A program made the position numbers and the translations under genes. The notes under the pieces were generated by a model that had not been told where the DNA came from, ran no database searches, and worked only from the letters and a program-made list of their open reading frames with translations. Below are positions 1 through 10,986 of a DNA stretch of 64,000 nt, in pieces (within the stretch, counting starts at the first letter, position 1; each line of letters begins with the position of its first letter). This DNA comes from Pantoea sp. Ap-967 (GTDB lineage: Bacteria; Pseudomonadota; Gammaproteobacteria; Pseudomonadales; Pseudomonadaceae): positions 62,001-126,000 of the forward strand of contig NZ_VWXK01000012.1 of NCBI RefSeq assembly GCF_011752565.1. The letters run 5' to 3'.

Positions 1-2384
<2,384 letters not shown>

Positions 2385-2403
2385 TACCCGATCCCGGCCC
2401 CAT

Positions 2404-2431
2404 AAAAAAGCCCGCGCAAGCGGGCTTTTTT
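2404..2431 (+). terminator. Rho-independent terminator after gyrB
   Basis: A perfect 12-bp stem (AAAAAAGCCCGC / GCGGGCTTTTTT) with a GCAA loop and a trailing T-tract lies 20 bp after the gyrB stop. The A/T ends make it able to act in both directions. Confidence 0.9.
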
Positions 2432-2479
2432 GTATGGAGTGATCAGTAATCAGGCATAGGCGCATCACCTTCCTACCAA

Positions 2480-2495
2480 TGTTTCACGTGGAACC
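2480..2495. promoter_or_regulatory. parS-like ParB binding site
   Basis: The 16-mer TGTTTCACGTGGAACC differs at only two positions from the palindrome TGTTCCACGTGGAACA that I know as the Pseudomonas parS site. It lies between the gyrB terminator and the next gene, in the origin-proximal zone where parS sites normally occur. It is framed by the inverted repeat TCCTACC (2471-2477) and GGTAGGA (2502-2508). Occupancy by ParB is inferred. Confidence 0.7.
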
Positions 2496-2508
2496 TCAAC
2501 AGGTAGGA

Positions 2509-2937
2509 TCAAAGCAACTGCCACATCTGCACAAGACCTACCAGATGAACAATGCCATACAACAGGCATATCGCCGAGCTGACCATGATGAAGCGACCGC
2601 TGCGTCCAGTGCCAGCCAACGCAAAAGGACCCAAGGCGCCGCGTAGCAAGTAGATCAACGTGATGATGCATAGGACTGGGCGGAGCAAAGGAAGGCGATC
2701 TATCAGTCCCGCACCTGATAAGGCATAGCTCGCCCACCCTGCCAGAACCAAGGCGATACCAGCCGTTATCATCCCGGGGTACCATCGCCCCGCTTGAGCT
2801 GCACGGACGAAACGCTCACCTGCGCCGAAGAGTCGATACCAAGATGGCCCCACCAGGATGACACCCACGTGCATCAACGAGGCTAAAAGGCTAAGTCCGG
2901 CAGCCAACAGCAATGCGGTATTGTAGTCATTTGACAC
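2509..2937 (-). CDS. Small integral membrane protein, unknown function
   Basis: A 142-residue protein with about four hydrophobic segments (roughly residues 7-28, 53-75, 83-100 and 115-138) and short polar links, so almost certainly in the inner membrane. I recognise no catalytic motif. It is separated from the flavoenzyme gene upstream on the same strand by 81 bp, so it could be read as the last gene of the biosynthetic operon or be an independent backbone gene. Its stop lies next to the inverted repeat around the parS-like site. Family assignment is not possible from what I can see. Confidence 0.7.
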   Translation of the reverse strand: MSNDYNTALLLAAGLSLLASLMHVGVILVGPSWYRLFGAGERFVRAAQAGRWYPGMITAGIALVLAGWASYALSGAGLIDRLPLLRPVLCIITLIYLLRGALGPFALAGTGRSGRFIMVSSAICLLYGIVHLVGLVQMWQLL

Positions 2938-3018
2938 GCCATCTCTCCTTGATGAAAGTAGCTACCACCTCTCGTGGCAAACACCTGTTGCATCATAGCC
3001 TAAGGTGCTTTCTTGCTA

Positions 3019-4659
3019 TCAGATGCTCGTTTGGGCCTCTGCGCGTGTTCCGACATCCATGATCTGGTAGCGTAACTTGCGCCCATCGACCGCCGCAGCG
3101 GCCTCGACACCACCGGTCATCGCGCCAAAAATCCCGTGACCGGTGCGGGTGGACGCACCACATAAATAAAGATTTCGAATCTCGGTTTTCGTACCTGGTC
3201 GGTTGTGCAGGAAATACTCAGGCGTGAAGGCGAGGCCATAGGATGTGCCACCGTGTGAACCGATGAATCGAGTAACGGAGAATGGCGTCGAAACCTCCTG
3301 ATAGACGATGTGTCCGGACATTCCAGGTATAACGCGTTCGGCCAGCGCTATCAGTTGCTGCGCATACCATTCTTTCTTTGCCAAGTAGGCAGGGTTGTTC
3401 CGGTAACTGCCATCTGAAAGCTCGGCCTGGGTGACACCCCAACTTTCTGGGGTGGAGGGCACCGCCGACATGAGTTGCAGGTTGTAGATGCCCGGCGGGG
3501 CAATGGCCGGGTTATCGGGGTCCTTCATCGTGGCATTACCGATGAACAGGTGTGGCTCATCCGGGAACTGACCGGCGAACACCTCACGGTAGGCCCGCTC
3601 ATAATCACAACCAGGATAGATACGGTAATTGGTGTTCTTCAGGCCCATTGCCTTGAGGTCCATGTCGATCCCCAGGTAAACCACACCCATGGCGGGCGAC
3701 ATCTCGAAGCGCTCGGCTTGGGTGATGGTTTTCGACTTGAGCTGGTACGCCCCGATCAAGTCCAGCAGTGTGTGCTTGATGTCCGCATTGCAGATCACCG
3801 CCCTTGCCCTGACGGTACGCTTACCTAAATGCTTGTTGCTGAACTCGACACCTACTGCGCGCCCCTTCTCGATCAATATGCGCTCGACTTTTGACCGCAG
3901 AAGAATTTTGCCGCCGTTGCGCTCCACCACTGCGCCGAGCTTGTCGGAAAAAAGCTGACCGCCTCCTGATGGGTAATAAGACCCCTGCAAGAAGTGGTTG
4001 ACCACCGCAGCATGCCCGGCCATGGTGGCCCGGCTGGGCGGTTGATGATAAACGCCGAGTTGGCCGGTCAACACGGCGCGCAGTCTTTCATCCTGTGTAC
4101 AGGTGTCGAGGAACTCGGCAACGGTTGACTTCGAATGACGCATTAGCATCCAGGAACGGGGTAGCACCCAGAGCGCACTGAGCGGTCGGGAGTGAATACC
4201 CATGAAGTCCCAGACTTGCTGCAGCATCTTGAAATAGCGGTTGATGCCGGATTTTTCCTTGGGGAATGCTTCGATGAGCCGCTCGCGGAAGCGTTCATAG
4301 CCACGTGGCACGGCAAACTGAAAGTCAGGGAAGCAGAGCGTTTCGAACCCTTCAGGGTCCTGCTCGATAAAGTTGATCTCACCATCATCGATGCCGGCAC
4401 CACGCAGGATACGCGGAATCAGCCCTTCCTTACCGCAATCGCCGATGTAGTGTAGGCCTACGTCAAACTCGTAATCCTTACCTTTGCGATGGAAGACAGT
4501 GGCACAGCCTCCCATCTCGTAGTGCATATCCAGCACCAGCACTTGCTTGCCACGGTTGGCGAGGGTTGCGGCAGCGGTCAGACCACCAATACCGGCACCC
4601 ACGACGATTACATCGAAGGTGTCGCTTTCCAGCGTTTTGAATCGGTCATAGCTTTGCAT
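3019..4659 (-). CDS. CrtI/RetSat-like FAD-dependent oxidoreductase 1
   Basis: A 546-residue flavoprotein of the phytoene desaturase / carotenoid isomerase / retinol saturase superfamily. The N-terminus carries a canonical dinucleotide-binding motif VVGAGIGGLTAA (about residues 20-31) and then D-x(5)-MGG, the usual FAD pyrophosphate contact. The C-terminal block LYLCGASTRTGHGIFGAMTGG is the second FAD-binding signature. Family members desaturate, saturate or isomerise C=C bonds in hydrophobic chains. There is no phytoene synthase or isoprenoid gene nearby, so the substrate is more likely an acyl chain, probably ACP-bound (inference). It is the last gene of the ten-gene operon, 21 bp after the ferredoxin gene. 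It is the only one of the three paralogues with an intact GxGxxG. Confidence 0.85.
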   Translation of the reverse strand: MQSYDRFKTLESDTFDVIVVGAGIGGLTAAATLANRGKQVLVLDMHYEMGGCATVFHRKGKDYEFDVGLHYIGDCGKEGLIPRILRGAGIDDGEINFIEQDPEGFETLCFPDFQFAVPRGYERFRERLIEAFPKEKSGINRYFKMLQQVWDFMGIHSRPLSALWVLPRSWMLMRHSKSTVAEFLDTCTQDERLRAVLTGQLGVYHQPPSRATMAGHAAVVNHFLQGSYYPSGGGQLFSDKLGAVVERNGGKILLRSKVERILIEKGRAVGVEFSNKHLGKRTVRARAVICNADIKHTLLDLIGAYQLKSKTITQAERFEMSPAMGVVYLGIDMDLKAMGLKNTNYRIYPGCDYERAYREVFAGQFPDEPHLFIGNATMKDPDNPAIAPPGIYNLQLMSAVPSTPESWGVTQAELSDGSYRNNPAYLAKKEWYAQQLIALAERVIPGMSGHIVYQEVSTPFSVTRFIGSHGGTSYGLAFTPEYFLHNRPGTKTEIRNLYLCGASTRTGHGIFGAMTGGVEAAAAVDGRKLRYQIMDVGTRAEAQTSI

Positions 4660-4680
4660 GGACGTTTCCCAGGTGCGCGT

Positions 4681-5052
4681 TTAAGCGTGCTGCAGATGGT
4701 GGTCGCGGGATGGATCGACCGCTTCGGCTTCTCGTACAAGGTGTACAAGCTTGTTTGGCTGATCGCTCCATTTCTGGTAATCGAGCAGAGGAGGAATGCG
4801 CTGGAGGATCACTGGCCAGTGCTGCGCAAGCTCAGCGTTGAGCGCCAGGAAGTGCCGATTGCTATCGTCGAGCTGGTTCTCTGGCTGAATCGCCCCTTCC
4901 GGGCATTCCGGCAGGCATAGGCCACAGTCGACGCATTCCTGGGGATTGATGACGATGAAGTTTGGCCCCAGATGGAAAGCGTCTGCAGGGCAGATGTCTA
5001 CACAGCTGGTGTGGCGGCACTGGATGCAGTTGTCAGTCACTACATAAGTCAT
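4681..5052 (-). CDS. 7Fe-type ferredoxin
   Basis: A 123-residue iron-sulfur protein. Cysteines at 9, 12, 17, 21 and then 40, 43, 46, 50 follow the pattern of the Azotobacter FdI / FdxA family, which carries one [3Fe-4S] and one [4Fe-4S] cluster. The flanking text (VTDNCIQC, GPNFIVINPQECVDCGLC) matches that family closely. It lies between two flavoenzyme genes in the accessory operon (41 bp and 21 bp gaps), so it probably passes electrons to or from these flavoproteins or the diiron oxygenase. It is preceded by a GAGAG ribosome-binding site. About 60 residues after the second cluster motif are polar and typical of the longer FdxA-type proteins. Confidence 0.93.
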   Translation of the reverse strand: MTYVVTDNCIQCRHTSCVDICPADAFHLGPNFIVINPQECVDCGLCLPECPEGAIQPENQLDDSNRHFLALNAELAQHWPVILQRIPPLLDYQKWSDQPNKLVHLVREAEAVDPSRDHHLQHA

Positions 5053-5093
5053 GATATGTCTCTCGAGGTGTCCTTTGACGGGAGCATCACTGC

Positions 5094-6599
5094 TTAGAAA
5101 TAGCGGTCAACCAACACGCGGGCCGACAGCATCGTTCCAATGAATCCCGCGCCAGGGAACGTCCATGCGCCTACCTGGTAAAGCCCTTTGACGGGATACT
5201 TCTGTGGAAAACGATTGAACAGTCCAGATTGCTGAGTTGTTTGCTCAAACCCGTAAATGGCGCCCTCCGGGTTCTGGGTGAACTTGGTCATTGTGCGCGG
5301 GGAACCTGCCTCACAGACTTCGATGTGCTTACGCAGCTCAGGAATGACGCGCTCGGCATTGGCAATCAACATTTCCGTGAGCTCGGCTTTCTTGCGGCGA
5401 TACGCCAGTTTGTCCAGTGAATGCCAGATGTCGGGCCCCGTGAGGGTGAACAGACCGAGGCTGGACTTGCCTGGCGGGACCATGGAGGCGTCGACATTGG
5501 AGAAGTAATTGATCGACCAACTGGTATTGTCCTGATGCAGCTCACCGGCCTTGATATGTTCGAATTGCGCGCGTTGCGTTTTTTCAGGGGAGAAAAAGTG
5601 GATGTACTCCTCGGGGCCTACTCCCAGATCACTCAGTGGGCAGTCCAGCCCCAGGTAAACCTGAAAACCCGATACTGACAGCTTGAGGTCGTTTAACCGG
5701 GCAAGGTATTTTTTGGGGAAATGTTCTGTTCCTGCCAGGCCAACCACCGCATGGGGCGATATGTTGGCCACCACATTGCGCGCCTTGACCTGACCTGACT
5801 TGCGCGTGACGACGCCTGTCACCCTCCCCCGCTCGACCATGATCCTCTGGACACTCGACTCAAGCTCAACGCGACCCCCGTGCTGCTCGATGACCTCCAC
5901 CAATGCTGAGGACAGCGCTTGGGAGCCGCCTTTGATCGAGTAACCGCCGTTCTCCAGGTAGTCGATGAAGGGATACGAGAAATAACCGAACGCCAAGTCT
6001 TTTGCCGGAAGGCCGTAATAGCTCCACTGTGCCGAGAGAACTTCTTTCAGGCGTTCATTGCTCGTGAACCGGGAGAAATACTTATCCACCGTTTCATGGC
6101 CATAGCGAAGAACCCGTGGATATGCCATCGGCGTGGCGACCAATCTCATCCAGAAAGGCTTGGCTGAGTACAGAAAGCCGCACAGGTCTTTGTAGTTACG
6201 CCTGGATTCGGTGAACAGACGATCGATGTTTGCGACTTCCTGAGGGAAACAGCGATACAGCGCCTGTTTATAAGCTTCCAGGTCGCGATGGCCAACCGTG
6301 ATATCGATGTCGGGTGATCGATAGCGGTAAAGCGTCGGGTGGTGAAGAAACTCGACTTTGTCCGCGACGCCGCACGCCTCGATCACCTTGAAAGAGTGGG
6401 CACCGCGCACAACGCCGTCGAATGAATGTAGTGAGACATCGAAGTTGAAATCTTTGCGTCGAAAATTAGTCGCATAGCCGCCGGGGATATTGTGCTTTTC
6501 AACCACCAGCACTTTTTTTCCACGCTGTGCCATCAGGCTGGCACTGGAGAGCGCGCCCAGGCCTGAACCCACAAAAACAGTATCGTATGAATGACTCAT
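5094..6599 (-). CDS. CrtI/RetSat-like FAD-dependent oxidoreductase 2
   Basis: A 501-residue flavoprotein of the same superfamily as its two operon neighbours but clearly different in sequence. The N-terminal Rossmann motif is FVGSGLGALSSAS (GxGxxA instead of GxGxxG), followed by VVEKHNIPGGYATNF. The C-terminal FAD block reads GLYQVGAWTFPGAGFIGTMLSA. The start is supported by GGAG five bases before the ATG. It sits between the ketoreductase and ferredoxin genes, so a redox step on a pathway intermediate with ferredoxin as partner is plausible (inference). Alternatives within the family are a desaturase, saturase or cis-trans isomerase; sequence alone does not decide. Confidence 0.85.
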   Translation of the reverse strand: MSHSYDTVFVGSGLGALSSASLMAQRGKKVLVVEKHNIPGGYATNFRRKDFNFDVSLHSFDGVVRGAHSFKVIEACGVADKVEFLHHPTLYRYRSPDIDITVGHRDLEAYKQALYRCFPQEVANIDRLFTESRRNYKDLCGFLYSAKPFWMRLVATPMAYPRVLRYGHETVDKYFSRFTSNERLKEVLSAQWSYYGLPAKDLAFGYFSYPFIDYLENGGYSIKGGSQALSSALVEVIEQHGGRVELESSVQRIMVERGRVTGVVTRKSGQVKARNVVANISPHAVVGLAGTEHFPKKYLARLNDLKLSVSGFQVYLGLDCPLSDLGVGPEEYIHFFSPEKTQRAQFEHIKAGELHQDNTSWSINYFSNVDASMVPPGKSSLGLFTLTGPDIWHSLDKLAYRRKKAELTEMLIANAERVIPELRKHIEVCEAGSPRTMTKFTQNPEGAIYGFEQTTQQSGLFNRFPQKYPVKGLYQVGAWTFPGAGFIGTMLSARVLVDRYF

Positions 6600-6642
6600 G
6601 AATGCTCCGGGTACCGCGATTTTGCTGTTTGAACGGTGCGGT

Positions 6643-7398
6643 TCAGGCCGTCAGGCCACCGTCGATCAAGAATGTTTGACCAGTGATGTAGTCGGCTTGG
6701 GACGACAACAGAAAGCTGGCCAATGCGGCGACTTCACGCACTTCACCAAAGCGTTTGAGCGGAATGTTGTCGGTGATCGACTTACGCACGGAATCGGGTA
6801 TCTGGTCGATCATGTCGGTTGCGATGTACCCAGGAGCTATGGCATTGACATTGACCTTGAAGCGAGCCAGCTCCAACGCCATGGTCTTGGTGATACCGAT
6901 CATTGCGGCCTTGGTTGCGCAATAACCCAGTTGCCCTTTGTTGCCTTTGACACCGCTGACGGAAGACATGTGCAGGATTTTTCCCTGTCGCTCACCGGCC
7001 ATGGCCGGTGCCAGGGACTTGCTGAAATAAACCGCTGAGTCGAGGTTGGTAGCAACCACATCGCGGTAGCGTTCGATATCGAGGTTGAACAACAGTTGGT
7101 CGCCGGTCACCCCCATGTTGTTGATCAGGCCAAAGGGGCCACCGAGATCATTGATCAATCGTTCGCACAATGAACTGACCGACTGGTAATCCCGTCCGTC
7201 GCAGGCATGGCCATGGGCCCGCCCGCCGTTGGCGATTACTTCCTGTTCAAGCTGACGAGCGGCATCAGCAGAGGATTGATAGGTAAAGGCGACTTCATAA
7301 CCCTCGCGGGATAAGTGCTGCACCAAGGCGCGGCCGATACCGCGAGTGCCACCCGTTATGAGAATCCATTTTCCGTTTTCGATCTGTTGGGCATCCAT
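6643..7398 (-). CDS. FabG-like 3-oxoacyl-ACP reductase (SDR)
   Basis: A 251-residue short-chain dehydrogenase. The cofactor motif TGGTRGIG is at about residues 15-22, and the catalytic set is N118, S146, Y159 and K163 (YCATK). The usual NNAG motif is NNMG here. The C-terminal FLIDGG block is typical of FabG. It should reduce a 3-oxoacyl-ACP to the 3-hydroxyacyl-ACP with NADPH, between the ketosynthase and dehydratase steps encoded upstream in the operon. The start is supported by AAGGA nine bases upstream. Its presence beside a ketosynthase, ACP and MaoC-like dehydratase is the main reason to see a complete fatty-acid-like elongation cycle. Confidence 0.92.
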   Translation of the reverse strand: MDAQQIENGKWILITGGTRGIGRALVQHLSREGYEVAFTYQSSADAARQLEQEVIANGGRAHGHACDGRDYQSVSSLCERLINDLGGPFGLINNMGVTGDQLLFNLDIERYRDVVATNLDSAVYFSKSLAPAMAGERQGKILHMSSVSGVKGNKGQLGYCATKAAMIGITKTMALELARFKVNVNAIAPGYIATDMIDQIPDSVRKSITDNIPLKRFGEVREVAALASFLLSSQADYITGQTFLIDGGLTA

Positions 7399-7429
7399 GA
7401 TCCATAGTCCTTAGCCAGAGCGCCCGCAA

Positions 7430-8269
7430 TCAGGCCGATTCGAGGCGTTTTTGTGATTCTGCATGGGCGAAGAAAGCGAAAATTTCCTGGAAGTACCGAT
7501 CCCGGTGTTTCTTGTGGTTCTCCAGGTGACGGCATTGTTCGAAACTGACCATGTGCAGGGATTTGCAATCCACGCTCAGCTTTTGAACGCTCGAATCGGG
7601 AATAAAACGGTCGTTGAGCCCATAGAAGTAGGCGATTGGCAGGTGGTTCACGTCTTTGAGCGAATGATCTATCGCGCAGGTTCCGGTCGGTACAGCCAGA
7701 CGGCTGCTGCTGATCCAGCGCATGGCCAGGCGTAACGGCCCACGGGTGAAGTAGCTACGAACAGACACAGGCACGCTGTCCAGTACTGCCGAGGTGAAGT
7801 GGGAAGCGTCACGTGCCAACGCGTGCGACAGGTGATAGCCACCAAACGAGCATCCGACGAGATGGATTGGCAAATCTGGGTATTCGCGTGCGATCTTTCG
7901 TGCAATCGCCAGGACGTCATCGGCAAACGCATGACCGCCAATGGTGCTGCGACCGAAACCTTTGAAGTTGAATGTGACCACGTGGTAGCCCTGATCCAGG
8001 AATGACTGATCGAGGCTGTTTTCAAAGAAGTAATGCATGCCATATTTCAAGAACGGGTGACACAACAGTACAACCCCTTTGGCCTTGGCAGTGTTGGACA
8101 GCAGGACTGCCCCTTCCAGCTTGCTGCCGTCGATGGCTGTTTCGACGAAGCCTGCGGCTCGACCGGGTACCTCGCGTTTCCAGCCTTGTACCTGCCTGAA
8201 CATCACGCGAATGAACAGCTTGGAAACAGCCACTCCAAACTTTCCGGTGGCTTGCTCATTTCTACTCAT
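7430..8269 (-). CDS. Alpha/beta hydrolase of the biosynthetic operon
   Basis: A 279-residue alpha/beta hydrolase. The nucleophile elbow is GCSFGG with Ser141. A plausible acid is the Asp of YGLNDRF, and the His is in the CRHLENH segment near the C-terminus. The region GVVLLCHPFLKYGMHYFF supplies the oxyanion-hole strand. I chose the ATG at 8269 because it overlaps the previous stop (ATGA) and has GGAG six bases upstream; an in-frame ATG four codons earlier has no such site. In this setting it may release the acyl product from the ACP or act on an ester or lactone, replacing a dedicated thioesterase, which the cluster lacks (inference). Confidence 0.85.
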   Translation of the reverse strand: MSRNEQATGKFGVAVSKLFIRVMFRQVQGWKREVPGRAAGFVETAIDGSKLEGAVLLSNTAKAKGVVLLCHPFLKYGMHYFFENSLDQSFLDQGYHVVTFNFKGFGRSTIGGHAFADDVLAIARKIAREYPDLPIHLVGCSFGGYHLSHALARDASHFTSAVLDSVPVSVRSYFTRGPLRLAMRWISSSRLAVPTGTCAIDHSLKDVNHLPIAYFYGLNDRFIPDSSVQKLSVDCKSLHMVSFEQCRHLENHKKHRDRYFQEIFAFFAHAESQKRLESA

Positions 8270-9789
8270 GCCCGTCTCCATTGTCTGGATTTCATCTCTG
8301 CGTACCCGAAGGCGGCTTCATAACTGGGGCCCGCTACCCAAGCGCTGAGAAACTGAACCCCTTGGACGGGAAAACCGTGATGAAACACATGGCCCTTGAG
8401 ATCGGTACCGACCATCGCTCCGTAGCCCGAGCCTGCGGTATTGTTGGTGAAGCGCACATAGGTATGAGGCGTAGCCACTTCCGTATGCAGGATATGACCG
8501 CGCATTCCGGGAACCTGAACCAGCAAGCGCTCGATGAGCACGTCGCGTGCGCGCTGCTTTTTCGCACGATATTGCGCCGTCCGCCTGGTCGGCCAATGCT
8601 CGATCGAGTCGAGCACGTTGATACACACCACTCTGCCGGCTGCTGGTGCGAGAGCGTGATAGTTGGTGACTTCTATGGGAGACATTGCCCAGAAAGCGTG
8701 CTCGCTCAGTTCAGGCGGATAACCCCTGAGATCGGCGTCGATACGCAATTCAGCTGCTGTAGCCGGGGCCGCGGCAAACAACATCGACTCGCTGTGTCGC
8801 AAGCCAAGCTGTTCGGGGGGAAGGTCGGTAATCAGGTACACCGTGGTAGTCGAGCGCGCGGGCTTCAATGCGACCAGCTTTTCCCGGGTGGCTGTCAGCT
8901 CTATATCCGCTTGGAACAAATGATCGACGGCGTAATGCGGTGATGTGTTGATGAACACCTGTGGCGCTTGGAAATCGCCGGCTGCGGTGCGCACGCCCGT
9001 TACATTACCTTGCTGGTCGGTGGTGATTTGCTCCACGGCCGTGCTCAGCATGATCGAGCCTCCAGCCCGTTCAACCTGTTGCGCCAGCAGGTTGGACAAA
9101 TGTTGCGAGGAACCAGGGACATAGGCGTTGCCGCGGTGGAGCGTTGCATACACCACATGCAGGTAATACAGGTAACCGAGGTCCTCGGAATAACCGCCCA
9201 CATAAATGCCAGGGGCCGCGAGGATCTCGATCAGGTATGGATCGTCGAACAGTTCATGCAGGGCTTCGCGCACCGTCTTGTGTTTGAGGTTGCGATGCGC
9301 CCAGCGTAGTTGCGCTATGTCAGGCTCGAAGCTGCCATCGAGCATCTGGAACTGGTAGTAGCCATTGCGCCCATAGGTACGAACCTGTGTGAAGAACGTC
9401 GTCAGGGGTTGCGCTTGATGGGGGAACCGCTCGATCAGCTGCCGTTCAGCATGCTCGGCATCATTGGCCAACGGCAACGCCGTGCCGTCCTGGTAGGCGC
9501 AGAAATAGTCGTCGGGGTAGACGAGGTTCAGTTCCTCCTCGAGCCCCAGCTCCCGCAGGATCCTGATAAGGTTGCCACCCTCAGCCATACCGCTCAGCTT
9601 GTGCAGGCTGCAGTCGAATACCGCCGATTGCTTGGGCCGGCTGAAGGTCGAGGCATAACCCCCCACGACGATATGCTTGTCGATCATCAGAACCCGTGCG
9701 CCAGGATCTCGCTTCACCAGCATGGCCGCACAGGCCAGGCTGGTGATCCCGGTGCCAACGAATATGGCATCCCAGGTTGGTGAGGTCAT
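8266..9789 (-). CDS. CrtI/RetSat-like FAD-dependent oxidoreductase 3
   Basis: A 507-residue flavoprotein, third of its superfamily in the operon. The N-terminal motif is FVGTGITSLACAAML, so the third glycine of GxGxxG is replaced by serine, yet the downstream MIDKHIVVGGYASTF FAD contact is present and the C-terminal block QFLSAWVAGPSYEAAFGYAEM fits the second FAD signature. The start ATG overlaps the diiron oxygenase stop by four bases and its own stop overlaps the hydrolase start, implying translational coupling. The altered glycine motif may reflect a different cofactor mode or substrate. Its position directly after the oxygenase suggests linked steps (inference). Confidence 0.83.
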   Translation of the reverse strand: MTSPTWDAIFVGTGITSLACAAMLVKRDPGARVLMIDKHIVVGGYASTFSRPKQSAVFDCSLHKLSGMAEGGNLIRILRELGLEEELNLVYPDDYFCAYQDGTALPLANDAEHAERQLIERFPHQAQPLTTFFTQVRTYGRNGYYQFQMLDGSFEPDIAQLRWAHRNLKHKTVREALHELFDDPYLIEILAAPGIYVGGYSEDLGYLYYLHVVYATLHRGNAYVPGSSQHLSNLLAQQVERAGGSIMLSTAVEQITTDQQGNVTGVRTAAGDFQAPQVFINTSPHYAVDHLFQADIELTATREKLVALKPARSTTTVYLITDLPPEQLGLRHSESMLFAAAPATAAELRIDADLRGYPPELSEHAFWAMSPIEVTNYHALAPAAGRVVCINVLDSIEHWPTRRTAQYRAKKQRARDVLIERLLVQVPGMRGHILHTEVATPHTYVRFTNNTAGSGYGAMVGTDLKGHVFHHGFPVQGVQFLSAWVAGPSYEAAFGYAEMKSRQWRRA

Positions 9790-10685
9790 TGCCGCAACCC
9801 CAGCTTGTCGATCCAGGCGTAGATTTCTGCAAAGCGCGCGTCGTTCAGCTTGGCATTGTGAGGTGAGCGCCAGACTTCTTCGATTTTGACTTTATCATCG
9901 GCCGCAATCGGGAACTCGAAAGAGGTGTGCGAGGCAATTTCCGGATTGTAGGTGAACATGTCGATCAGAGCGGGAATGATCTTCCGGCTCATGGCCTTCA
10001 CTTGAGCGATCGATTCCGCGCTGGCCGTTTCGAAATAGGACTCGCTGATCCAGCGACCAAAGGCGATATGCCGCGCCTCGTCGTAGTGATGCTCGCGAAA
10101 CAACGTGCGCGTCATGGGCTCGATCTCAGGGCCTTGGGAGGTGTGCATGGCGCCCATTTCTGCAACCCACTCGATCAACAACGTAAACAGCACCCCTACA
10201 GCCGGCTCCATTTTCGGCAGGGTTTGGGTCAGCAGCTCATAGAGCCCGACTGGCGGGTTCCAGATCTGTAGGCCGGCTTTGGCCATGAAGCGCTTGAAGG
10301 TCAGGGTGTGGACGATCTCTTCCTTGGAAAAGATCATCAAGTACTCCTGCAAATCCTGCGAAATACGGTCATGGAATTGGGTAACGTAGCCCATGTACAA
10401 CGGCGGGATTGTCTGTTCCAGCCAAATGAACATAGAGATGTCCCGGCCTGTTTCGAGCCAGGCCAGTTCCAGCTTCTGTGCGTCGGTCAGGCCTTCGCAA
10501 TAGCGTGTCCCGTTTATCCAGATATGATCGGGGTCTTTGGGATAAACGCTGCGATCGACGTCCTGGTCCCACGGCAATACGGTAGCGTGGTCCATCGTCT
10601 TATGATGCGACACCTCGCTCAGCTTGCGGACCTTCGACTCCCTTGCCTGGGAAATAGCGAGCACACAATTGTTTGGTGTGGACAT
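9786..10685 (-). CDS. AurF/CmlI-like diiron oxygenase
   Basis: A 299-residue protein whose metal ligands match the AurF p-aminobenzoate N-oxygenase family: E90, the E123-x-x-H126 pair (KEEIVH), E172 (IEWVAE), and H199...E203-x-x-H206 (EHHYDEARH). The E123/H126/E172/H199/E203/H206 spacings equal those I remember for AurF. Family members oxidise aryl amines to nitro groups, and others hydroxylate or cleave carbon substrates using O2. No aminotransferase or aryl-amine gene is present, so C-oxidation of an ACP-bound chain is at least as likely as N-oxidation. I chose the ATG at 10685, 34 bp after the ACP gene, with GGAGA upstream; an in-frame start 27 codons earlier would overlap the ACP gene. 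Confidence 0.88.
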   Translation of the reverse strand: MSTPNNCVLAISQARESKVRKLSEVSHHKTMDHATVLPWDQDVDRSVYPKDPDHIWINGTRYCEGLTDAQKLELAWLETGRDISMFIWLEQTIPPLYMGYVTQFHDRISQDLQEYLMIFSKEEIVHTLTFKRFMAKAGLQIWNPPVGLYELLTQTLPKMEPAVGVLFTLLIEWVAEMGAMHTSQGPEIEPMTRTLFREHHYDEARHIAFGRWISESYFETASAESIAQVKAMSRKIIPALIDMFTYNPEIASHTSFEFPIAADDKVKIEEVWRSPHNAKLNDARFAEIYAWIDKLGLRQ

Positions 10686-10719
10686 TTCCTGCTTCTCTCC
10701 ATGAAGTGGGCCAGATGGC

Positions 10720-10986
10720 TCATGCCTCGACAGCTGTCGATTCCTTGAGCTCGACGACGAATTCACAGAGCTGGCGCAGGGTGGCGATCTTGCGCGTAAC
10801 GAACGAATCGGGGTTGATGGCTACGCCGATCTTTTTCTGTACTACAACCTGCATCTCGACGAAGTCCAAGCTGTCGAACTCCATTGATTCGATGTTTGTG
10901 TCGAGGGTCACATCGCTTTCATCGACGTCCTTCAGGTCCAGGATGAGGTCGCGGACGATTGTGAATACGCTGTCAATGCTGGTCAT
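10720..10986 (-). CDS. Acyl carrier protein
   Basis: An 88-residue ACP. The phosphopantetheine attachment motif is EFDSLDFVEM with Ser39. The surrounding acidic helices are as in FabF/type II ACPs, but the C-terminal half is less acidic than the housekeeping AcpP. The start has GGAG seven bases upstream and the gene overlaps the end of the dehydratase gene by 14 bp. It presumably tethers the intermediates of this pathway. No phosphopantetheinyl transferase is encoded in the cluster, so activation would rely on a chromosomal enzyme. Confidence 0.93.
   Translation of the reverse strand: MTSIDSVFTIVRDLILDLKDVDESDVTLDTNIESMEFDSLDFVEMQVVVQKKIGVAINPDSFVTRKIATLRQLCEFVVELKESTAVEA

Noticed and set aside
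3019..9789. A carotenoid biosynthesis cluster
   Set aside because: CrtI-like enzymes are present, but there is no phytoene synthase, GGPP synthase or cyclase, and the other genes are of the acyl-ACP type.
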